Source: Chromobacterium alkanivorans
Lineage (GTDB): Bacteria; Pseudomonadota; Gammaproteobacteria; Burkholderiales; Chromobacteriaceae
Reading direction: 5' to 3'
Assembly: GCF_016937655.1 (NCBI RefSeq)
Contig: NZ_JAFHKL010000010.1
Span: forward strand, 1 to 64,000
DNA length: 64,000 nt
Shown here in pieces: positions 53,741-64,000 of this stretch. The stretch's first letter is position 1, and the number at the start of each line of letters is the position of its first letter. Below the pieces are notes generated by a model that was not told where the DNA came from, ran no database searches, and saw only the letters and a program-made list of their open reading frames with translations. The position numbers and the translations under genes were made by a program.

Positions 53741-53760
53741 GCGACGAGCATCGATGCAAG

Positions 53761-53791
53761 AAAGGGGGCCGTTGGCCCCCTTTGTCTTTTT
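53761..53791 (+). terminator. Terminator after mpl
   Basis: aaagggggcc / ggcccccttt, 10-base arms with a 3-base loop, followed by gtcttttt. Confidence 0.9.
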
Positions 53792-53820
53792 ACGGCGCGC
53801 AGCAGGTCGTAAACCGGTGC
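53790..53820 (+). repeat. Possible end fragment of the MITE-like element
   Basis: acggcgcgcagcaggtcgtaaaccggt resembles the right end of the elements at 47680 and 60257 (cagcgcagcagatcgtaaacaggt). No left end is seen. Abuts the stop codon of the flavoprotein gene. Confidence 0.45.
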
Positions 53821-54375
53821 TTAGCCGCGCAGCTTGGCGGCAATGCCGGCCACGCGCTGGCCGTAGGCCTTGGCGGTGTCCAGGTCGCCTTGCGGGATTT
53901 CGTCGACGCTGGCGTCTGACGGCGACTGCACTAGCAGGCCCACCGAGCCGCCCAGATTGTTGATGTCCTCGCGGCTGGCGTTCTTGGCGTTGCTGGGCAG
54001 CAGGCCCAGGCTGACCCACAGGCCGCCGTGCTGGGAGGCCAGGGTTTGCAGATAGATCAGCGATACCTGCTTGTCGCCGTTCAGGCTGGCGCTATTGGTG
54101 AAGCCGCCGAACACCTTGTCCTGCCAGCCGCGGGTAAACCAGACTTTGGAACTGGCGTCGGCGAATTTCTTGAACTGCCAGCTTGGGCTGCCCATATAAG
54201 TGGGCGAGCCGAAGATGATGGCGTCGGCGCTGTTCAGCAGGTCCCAGGCGCCGGCGGGCAGATTGCCCTCGGCGTCGATGGCCAGCAGCTGCGCGCCGGC
54301 GCCGGCGGCGACATGCTGGGCCACTTGCTGGGTGTGACCGTAACCGGAGTGGTAAACAACGACGACTTTTGCCAT
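53821..54375 (-). CDS. WrbA-like NAD(P)H:quinone oxidoreductase / flavodoxin-fold protein
   Basis: 184 residues. Flavodoxin-fold FMN loop VVYHSGYGHTQQVAQHVAAG, SADAIIFGSPTYMGSPSWQF and a GGLWVSLGLLPSN stretch fit the WrbA/NADPH-dependent FMN reductase group. Probably reduces quinones by two electrons. Followed by the mpl terminator on the other side. Confidence 0.85.
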   Translation of the reverse strand: MAKVVVVYHSGYGHTQQVAQHVAAGAGAQLLAIDAEGNLPAGAWDLLNSADAIIFGSPTYMGSPSWQFKKFADASSKVWFTRGWQDKVFGGFTNSASLNGDKQVSLIYLQTLASQHGGLWVSLGLLPSNAKNASREDINNLGGSVGLLVQSPSDASVDEIPQGDLDTAKAYGQRVAGIAAKLRG

Positions 54376-54405
54376 GGCGGGCCTTTCATATTGCCGTGAA
54401 TTGAG

Positions 54406-54431
54406 AAAGGCCTGCCGCGCGGCAGGCCTTT
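54406..54431. promoter_or_regulatory. 26-bp perfect palindrome upstream of the WrbA-like gene
   Basis: aaaggcctgccgc / gcggcaggccttt, a loop-free 13+13 palindrome 31 bases upstream of the start codon. It could be an operator for a dimeric regulator; as RNA it could only form a hairpin by unpairing its centre. Confidence 0.55.
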
Positions 54432-54580
54432 GCCAAGTATTGGCGATGAGGATGAATTGAAAAAGCGTCGCCGGATGAATTAATTATTTAGCTGAATTAA
54501 ACAATCCCGGCGGTTCGCCGCGCTCCCGGAGTCGCGAGTCGCACATTCGAATGGCGGGGTTTTTGCCGCGTCTGCCAAAT

Positions 54581-54609
54581 AAAAACGCCCACGGCTTCGT
54601 GGGCGTTTT
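54581..54609 (-). terminator. Terminator after aceA
   Basis: aaaacgcccac / gtgggcgtttt with a 6-base loop, 19 bases past the aceA stop codon on the minus strand. Confidence 0.88.
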
Positions 54610-54627
54610 CTCGGCTTGAGCCGCGGC

Positions 54628-55926
54628 TTAGTGGAACTGCTCTTCCTCGGTGGAGCCGGTCAGCGCGGTGACGCTGGACTGGCCGCCCTGGATCACGGTG
54701 GTGACGTCGTCGAAGTAGCCGGTGCCCACTTCCTGCTGGTGGGACACGAAGGTGTAGCCGCGCTCGCGAGCGGCGAACTCTGGCTCCTGCACTTTCTCGA
54801 CATAGGCGGACATGCCGCGGGCAACATAATCCTGCGCCAGATCGTACATGTTGTACCACATGTTGTGGATGCCGGCCAAAGTGATGAACTGGTACTTATA
54901 GCCCATCGCGCCCAGCTCGCGTTGGAATTTGGCGATGGTGGCGTCGTCCAGGTTCTTCTTCCAGTTGAAGGACGGCGAGCAGTTGTAGGCCAGCAGCTTG
55001 CCCGGATGCTTGGCGTGCACCGCTTCTGCGAACTTGCGCGCAAACTCCAGGTCCGGGGTACCGGTTTCGCACCAGACCAGGTCGGCGTAGTCGGCGTAGG
55101 CGATGGCGCGGCTGATCGCCTGCTCCAGGCCCTTCTTGGTCTTGTAGAAGCCTTCCGCGGTGCGTTCGCCGGTCAGGAAGGGACGGTCGCGCTCGTCGCA
55201 GTCGCTGGTCAACAGATCGGCGGCTTCGGCGTCGGTACGGGCGATCACCAGGGTGGGCACGCCGTAGACGTCGGCGGCCAGGCGCGCGGCGATCAGCTTC
55301 TGCACCGCTTCCTGGGTCGGCACCAGCACCTTGCCGCCCATGTGGCCGCATTTCTTCACCGAGGCCAGTTGGTCCTCGAAGTGCACGCCGCCGGCGCCGG
55401 CGCGTATCATCGCCTTCATCAGTTCATAGGCGTTCAGCACGCCGCCGAAGCCGGCTTCGGCGTCGGCCACGATGGGGGCGAAGTAGTCGATGAAGCCGGC
55501 GTCGCCTTGAGCCACGCCCTTGGAATGCTGGATTTCATCGGCGCGGGTGAAGGCGTTGTTGATGCGCTCCACCACCTTGGGCACCGAGTCCACCGGGTAC
55601 AGCGACTGGTCCGGATACATCGCCGAGTATTCGTTGTTGTCGGCGGCAACTTGCCAGCCGGACAGATAGATGGCCTTGACGCCGGCCTTGACCTGCTGCA
55701 TGGCCTGACCGCCGGTCAGCGCGCCCAGACAGTTGATGTACGGCTCGCTGTGGAGCAGGCCCCACAGCTTGTCCGCGCCGTTGCGCGCCAACGAGTACTC
55801 AATCTGCAGCGAGCCGCGCAGCCGTTCCACATCGGCGGCGCTGTAGCCGCGCTTGATGCCTTTCCAGCGGGGGTTCTCGTTCCAGTCTTTCTGGATGGCT
55901 GCAATGCGTTGTTCGCGAGTCGTCAT
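54628..55926 (-). CDS. aceA: Isocitrate lyase
   Basis: 432 residues, the length of the short bacterial form. Catalytic signature [14 protein letters not shown] (Cys nucleophile); also [12 protein letters not shown]-like [28 protein letters not shown] and [13 protein letters not shown]. Splits isocitrate into glyoxylate and succinate in the glyoxylate shunt. No malate synthase gene is adjacent. Confidence 0.97.
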   Translation of the reverse strand: MTTREQRIAAIQKDWNENPRWKGIKRGYSAADVERLRGSLQIEYSLARNGADKLWGLLHSEPYINCLGALTGGQAMQQVKAGVKAIYLSGWQVAADNNEYSAMYPDQSLYPVDSVPKVVERINNAFTRADEIQHSKGVAQGDAGFIDYFAPIVADAEAGFGGVLNAYELMKAMIRAGAGGVHFEDQLASVKKCGHMGGKVLVPTQEAVQKLIAARLAADVYGVPTLVIARTDAEAADLLTSDCDERDRPFLTGERTAEGFYKTKKGLEQAISRAIAYADYADLVWCETGTPDLEFARKFAEAVHAKHPGKLLAYNCSPSFNWKKNLDDATIAKFQRELGAMGYKYQFITLAGIHNMWYNMYDLAQDYVARGMSAYVEKVQEPEFAARERGYTFVSHQQEVGTGYFDDVTTVIQGGQSSVTALTGSTEEEQFH

Positions 55927-56313
55927 GCTAAAACCCTTCTCGATACGTTTCTGTGCGCGCCGACAGACGCCGGCGTCCTCATTAAGCGATCAGTTCCATC
56001 CGGTTTTTCCGGATTTTCTTGCGGTCGGCCCTCATGGCGCCGGCTCGGCATGCCCGCCGCGCCAAGCCCGTGGATAGGGGCCGCCCGGCGGTGCACTTGC
56101 GGGTGTGGCTCAATTATTAGCACAAAAAAAATGGCTTGTGTGCAGTGCAGCACAAAGAAAATTGTTGATTTTCAAAAGCTAACAGCAACTTTCCTAAAAC
56201 GAATATTGCAGCTCGCTCAAGCGTTTGCTTTTTGAAAATAAAAGTCCGCAAACGCACATCGGCGCGCTGGAGCCCAAATACGGCGGTCTGACGCCGTTCA
56301 GTCGTTCTCGGGA
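55927..56313. other. Divergent region between aceA and grpE
   Basis: 387 bases with no gene seen. Contains an AT-rich stretch (56110-56250) that probably carries the aceA promoter, with several near-repeats of agcacaaa (tagcacaaaaaaa, cagcacaaagaaaa). Confidence 0.4.
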
Positions 56314-56340
56314 CTTGAATTCCGCGACGAAGCCCCTACC
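56314..56340 (+). promoter_or_regulatory. Heat-shock (sigma-32-like) promoter of grpE
   Basis: CTTGAAT, 12-base spacer, CCCCTACCT, close to the sigma-32 consensus CTTGAAA-N11-15-CCCCATNT. It is 48 bases before the grpE start codon. Confidence 0.78.
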
Positions 56341-56388
56341 TTGAGTCGGGACTATTCGTACCGCTGAATCCAAATCCGAGGAATCGCC

Positions 56389-56937
56389 ATGCAGGACAAG
56401 CAAAACATCGCGGCAGACGCCGTGGACAATGACAATATCGACGCGACGGTGGCGGAGCAGGCCGTAGAGCAAGAGCTGAGCGCGGAGCAGCAGATCGCCG
56501 CTCTGGACGCGGAAGTGGCCGAACTGAAGGACGCGCTGCTGCGCGCCCGCGCCGATCTGGAAAACCAGCGCCGCCGCGCGCAGGAAGACGTGGCCGCCGC
56601 GCACAAGTACGCGATCAGCAAGTTCGCCGGCGAGCTGGTGTCGGTGAAGGACTATCTGGAAATGGCCTTGCTGGACCAGAGCGGCCAGATCGACACGCTG
56701 AAGATGGGCGTGGACATGACGCTGAAGCAATTGGTCTCCGCCTTCGACAAGGCGCAGATCAAGGACATCGCTCCCCAGGCCGGCGACAAGCTGGATCCGC
56801 ATCAGCACCAGGCGATGAGCGCGGAAGAGGCCGACGCCGAACCCAACACCATCGTGCGCGTGATGCAAAAAGGCTACCAGATCTCCGACCGCGTGCTGCG
56901 TCCGGCGATGGTGGTGGTGGCCAAGGCAAAAGCATAA
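56389..56937 (+). CDS. grpE: Nucleotide exchange factor GrpE
   Basis: 182 residues. Acidic N-terminus, long helix (about 35-90, DAEVAELKDALLRARADLEN), then the conserved DNRRRAQ-like ENQRRRAQEDVAAAHKYAIS and the beta domain ending KGYQISDRVLRPAMVVVAK. Releases ADP from DnaK. Precedes dnaK by about 115 bases. Confidence 0.97.
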   Translation: MQDKQNIAADAVDNDNIDATVAEQAVEQELSAEQQIAALDAEVAELKDALLRARADLENQRRRAQEDVAAAHKYAISKFAGELVSVKDYLEMALLDQSGQIDTLKMGVDMTLKQLVSAFDKAQIKDIAPQAGDKLDPHQHQAMSAEEADAEPNTIVRVMQKGYQISDRVLRPAMVVVAKAKA

Positions 56938-56956
56938 AAAAGGGCGGCGTGCTCCT

Positions 56957-56987
56957 CTTGAAATAATGGGCATAGCCAATACCTATT
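56957..56987 (+). promoter_or_regulatory. Possible second heat-shock promoter before dnaK
   Basis: CTTGAAAT followed after about 11 bases by CCAATACCTATT. The -35 element is a perfect sigma-32 match and the -10 a partial one. It lies in the grpE-dnaK gap, about 65 bases before the dnaK start. Confidence 0.5.
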
Positions 56988-57053
56988 GAGACAACAGGCG
57001 GTCGCTATCGAGCAAATGGCCGCTGAAACGAATTGAGATAAAGGAACTTCGAC

Positions 57054-58985
<1,932 letters not shown>

Positions 58986-59128
58986 TCGCCAGCCGATGTC
59001 TTGACGCCTGATGACCGGGCCGGGCCCGCCGGAGAGTTCCGCGGCTCGGACCGGTCATTGGCGTATGGTGGCCGGCCGCGTTCGGTAGCTTGCTCCCGAG
59101 CGGGCTGAATTTTGAGAGAGACAGGAAC

Positions 59129-60256
59129 ATGTCCAAGAAAGATTACTACGATGTGTTGGGCGTCAACCGCGACGCCTCCGACGACGACATCAAAAAGGCT
59201 TACCGCAAGCTGGCGATGAAGTATCACCCGGACCGCAATCCGGACAGCAAGGAAGCGGAAGAGAAGTTCAAAGAGGTCAAGGAAGCCTACGAGATTCTGT
59301 CCGACAGCCAGAAGCGCGGCGCTTACGACCAGTTCGGCCACGCCGGCGTGGATCCGCAGGCGGGCGCCGGCGGCGGCGCGGGCTTCGGCGGTTTCGGCGA
59401 TTTCGCCGACATCTTCAGCGATATCTTCGGCGGCGGCCGTTCCGGCGGCGGCGGCGGCGGGCGTTCCAACGTTTATCGCGGCGCGGACCTGCGCTACAAC
59501 ATGGAAATCTCGCTGGAAGAGGCCGCCCGCGGCTGCGAGAAGCAGATCCGCATCCCTTCACACGAAGAGTGCGAAGTCTGCCACGGCAGCGGCGCCAAGC
59601 CGGGCACCCAGCCCAAGACCTGCTCCACCTGCGGCGGCCACGGCCAGGTGCGGATGAGCCAGGGCTTCTTCTCCATCCAGCAAACCTGCCCGACCTGCCA
59701 CGGCACCGGCAAGCAGATTACCGATCCTTGCACCAGCTGCCACGGCGCGGGCCAGAAAAAGACCAACAAGACGCTGAACGTGAAGATCCCGCCCGGCGTG
59801 GACGAGGGCGACCGCATCCGCCTGTCCGGCGAAGGCGAGCCCGGTCAGAACGGCGGCCCGTCCGGCGATCTCTACGTGGTCACCCACATCAAGCCGCACG
59901 CGGTGTTCCAGCGCGACGGCATGGATCTGCATTGCGAGATGCCGATCTCCTTCTCCACCGCGGCCTTGGGCGGCGAAGTGGAAATACCCACGCTGGACGG
60001 CATGGCCAAGGTCAAGATCTCGTCGGAGACCCAGAGCGGCCGCGTCTATCGTTTGCGCGGCAAGGGCGTGAAGGCGGTGCGCGGCACCGATTACGGCGAT
60101 CTGCACTGCCACGTGGTGGTGGAAACTCCGGTCAAGCTGACCGAGCGTCAGAAAGAGCTGCTGCGCGAATTCGACGCCATCAGCCAGGGCGATGTGGCGA
60201 CTCACAACCCGCGCTCCAAGTCCTTTATGGACAAGCTGAAGGACTTCTTCGGCTAA
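59129..60256 (+). CDS. dnaJ: Chaperone DnaJ (Hsp40)
   Basis: 375 residues; start [20 protein letters not shown] at 59129. J domain with HPD (MKYHPDRN), a Gly/Phe-rich region, four CxxCxGxG zinc repeats ([42 protein letters not shown]) and the C-terminal substrate domain. Stimulates the DnaK ATPase. Its stop codon is directly followed by a MITE-like element. Confidence 0.98.
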   Translation: MSKKDYYDVLGVNRDASDDDIKKAYRKLAMKYHPDRNPDSKEAEEKFKEVKEAYEILSDSQKRGAYDQFGHAGVDPQAGAGGGAGFGGFGDFADIFSDIFGGGRSGGGGGGRSNVYRGADLRYNMEISLEEAARGCEKQIRIPSHEECEVCHGSGAKPGTQPKTCSTCGGHGQVRMSQGFFSIQQTCPTCHGTGKQITDPCTSCHGAGQKKTNKTLNVKIPPGVDEGDRIRLSGEGEPGQNGGPSGDLYVVTHIKPHAVFQRDGMDLHCEMPISFSTAALGGEVEIPTLDGMAKVKISSETQSGRVYRLRGKGVKAVRGTDYGDLHCHVVVETPVKLTERQKELLREFDAISQGDVATHNPRSKSFMDKLKDFFG

Positions 60257-60400
60257 GAACGTGTTTACGATCTCGCGAGCAAGAGCGAGACAAGGCGAAA
60301 ACGGCTGAGAAAGCGGAATGTACGAGTGGTACATGAGCATTTCGAAGCGGTACTCACCGTGTAACGCTCCACGCAGCGCAGCAGATCGTAAACAGGTTCT
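60257..60400 (+). mobile_element. MITE-like element, copy 3 (best preserved)
   Basis: 144 bp with 17-base terminal inverted repeats that match at 16 positions (gaacgtgtttacgatct at the left; agatcgtaaacaggttc at the right). It starts at the base after the dnaJ stop codon. No coding capacity, so any movement would need a transposase from elsewhere. Confidence 0.9.
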
Positions 60401-60438
60401 AAGCGGGTCCCGGCGGCCATCGCGGTCGTCATGGCAAC

Positions 60439-60467
60439 AACGGCAAGCGCGAGCTTGCCGTTTTTTT
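60439..60467 (+). terminator. Terminator of the dnaKJ transcript
   Basis: aacggcaagc / gcttgccgtt, 4-base loop and a T7 tail. It lies beyond the MITE-like element, so the element is part of the dnaJ 3' UTR. Confidence 0.92.
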
Positions 60468-60550
60468 ATGCGCGCACGATTGTTTTTTCGGGTCAAATGT
60501 TTTTGGGTAACTTGTTGTAATGAGCGTTTTTTTAAAATGAATTATCTGGA

Positions 60551-60603
60551 GGGTTCCGGTTTTCGGCCTTATCTTGGAGAGGCCCCGGAACCCCGCTCCG
60601 GGG
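60551..60603 (+). promoter_or_regulatory. Structured leader before the AGCS symporter gene, with two exclusive hairpins
   Basis: Stem A: gggttccgg (60551-60559) with ccggaaccc (60585-60593), enclosing an inner ggcct/aggcc stem. Stem B: ccccg (60591-60595) with cgggg (60599-60603), followed by an A-rich, not T-rich, tail. A and B share bases 60591-60593 and cannot form together. Ends 71 bases before the start codon. Confidence 0.5.
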
Positions 60604-60674
60604 CGAAAACATAAAAATATCCGGACGTCCGCCGTCAGGCGCGGCGCATCCGGCTTCGCTCAAAGGAGAGTTTC

Positions 60675-63337
<2,663 letters not shown>

Positions 63338-63358
63338 GCGTCGCCAAGCAATCCATTG

Positions 63359-63384
63359 CGCCCCGGCTCAGGCCGGGGCGTTTT
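63359..63384 (+). terminator. Terminator after hemB
   Basis: cgccccggc / gccggggcg, 4-base loop, TTTT tail. Confidence 0.85.
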
Positions 63385-63398
63385 GCATGGGAACGGAT

Positions 63399-63587
63399 AT
63401 GGACTTGATGCATTCCACGCTGTTCTGGATCGTCATCGCCGCCGCGCCGGCGGTGACGGCGCTGGGCATCCTGATCCGGCTGGCCAGGCGCGAGCCGCCG
63501 CCGGATCTGCCGGCCGGGGTCAAGCCCTTGGGCTGGGACGACGAGGAGCGGGACGAGGACGCCGAGCCGCCGACAAAGGGCGACTAG
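63399..63587 (+). CDS. Small single-pass membrane protein, unknown function
   Basis: 62 residues from the ATG at 63399 (GGGAACGG upstream; 63387 and 63408 are alternatives). One membrane helix (TLFWIVIAAAPAVTALGILI), then a Pro- and acid-rich cytoplasmic tail (GWDDEERDEDAEPPTKGD). The stop overlaps the end of the convergent dioxygenase gene by 4 bases. Confidence 0.6.
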   Translation: MDLMHSTLFWIVIAAAPAVTALGILIRLARREPPPDLPAGVKPLGWDDEERDEDAEPPTKGD

Positions 63588-64000
63588 TCGAAGCGCCAGC
63601 AGGCCATGGACAGATTGCCCATGCGCCAGTCGTCGTGCAGCTTGACGGCCGTCGCGTCGCGGCCGCCGGCGCCCAGCGCAATCCACAAAGGCGCGATGTG
63701 CTCGTCGCTGGGGTGGTTGCGGCGCGCGTCGGGCGCAAGCCGCAGCCAGTCAGCCAGGGCTTCATGCGCGCCGGTCTCCAACTGCCGGTCCAGCCAGTCG
63801 CGGAAGGCCAGCGCCCACGGCGCCGGCTCCGAACCTTCCGGCGCCAGCGCGCGCAAATTGTGGGTGTAGCTGCCGGAGGCGACGATCAGCACGCCCTCGT
63901 CGCGCAGCGGGCGCAGCGCTTCGCCTATGCGCATCAACTCGGCGGCGGAGGCCTGGTGCGGCAACGACAGATTGACGATGGGAATGTCCGCCTGCGGATA
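63584..64000 (-). CDS. DODA-type extradiol dioxygenase (YgiD-like), C-terminal part
   Basis: The frame runs off the right edge; 138 residues are visible, starting YPQADIPIVNLSLPHQASAA. Motifs VLIVASGSYTHNLRAL, HPSDEHIAPLWIALGAGG and the final NLSMACWRFD are those of the LigB-fold 4,5-DOPA dioxygenase family. The His of YTHNL and of SDEHIAP are likely active-site/metal residues. Confidence 0.88.
   Translation of the reverse strand, partial: YPQADIPIVNLSLPHQASAAELMRIGEALRPLRDEGVLIVASGSYTHNLRALAPEGSEPAPWALAFRDWLDRQLETGAHEALADWLRLAPDARRNHPSDEHIAPLWIALGAGGRDATAVKLHDDWRMGNLSMACWRFD

Noticed and set aside
60551-60603. Glycine riboswitch
   Set aside because: Only GGAGAG is shared; the conserved GAAGG and CAGGcaaaAGGAC-type blocks of the aptamer are not seen.

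Overview
The window is GC-rich DNA (lower GC in a few islands) from a Gram-negative proteobacterium. The housekeeping genes (split glyQ/glyS, mpl, gmhB, grpE-dnaK-dnaJ, magnesium-type hemB) together with the accessory genes suggest a betaproteobacterium of the Chromobacteriaceae, such as Chromobacterium. This rests on gene content and recollection; no rRNA or tRNA gene is present to test it.

Layout. 1-5.6 kb: the 3' end of an rhs/YD-repeat polymorphic toxin gene with a TNT-type (NAD glycohydrolase-like) C-terminus and an overlapping immunity gene. It is followed by a displaced second toxin-immunity cassette that repeats the same connector DNA, then a 189-bp tandem repeat carrying the 3' end of a small helical-protein gene. 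6.5-28.1 kb: a compact, nearly unbroken one-strand cluster of flagellar basal-body, rod, hook and export genes (fliQR-flhBA-flgFG-flgA-flgI-flgBC-fliE, fliF-x-fliHIJ-y-flgDE-fliM-like-fliNOP-fliA), then flgH and three extra genes behind a likely sigma-28 promoter. No recognisable FliG, flagellin, filament cap, hook-filament junction protein, FlgJ, FlgM, FlgN or stator gene is in it, and both its boundaries lie inside the window. 28.8-34.9 kb: a chaperone-usher fimbrial operon with two chaperones and a large tip protein. 35.1-37.8 kb: a secreted M60-type metallopeptidase with PKD-like and carbohydrate-binding modules.

38.1-64 kb is mostly chromosomal core: a frameshifted NCS1-type permease, protoporphyrinogen oxidase, an amino-acid-type binding protein, glyQ/glyS with a secreted protein gene between them, gmhB-plsC-ygjP-gloA, a Na+/H+ antiporter-like protein, a multicopper oxidase, mpl, a WrbA-like flavoprotein, aceA, the grpE-dnaK-dnaJ heat-shock genes with sigma-32-like promoters, an AGCS symporter, hemB and the end of a DOPA-dioxygenase-like gene.

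A roughly 140-bp element with terminal inverted repeats (MITE-like) occurs three times: inverted between fliE and fliF, directly before gloA, and directly after the dnaJ stop codon. The most unusual part is the flagellar-type cluster. Its rotor/switch region looks reduced toward an injectisome-like sorting platform, so it may be a secretion or hook-only apparatus, or a secondary flagellum completed by genes elsewhere.
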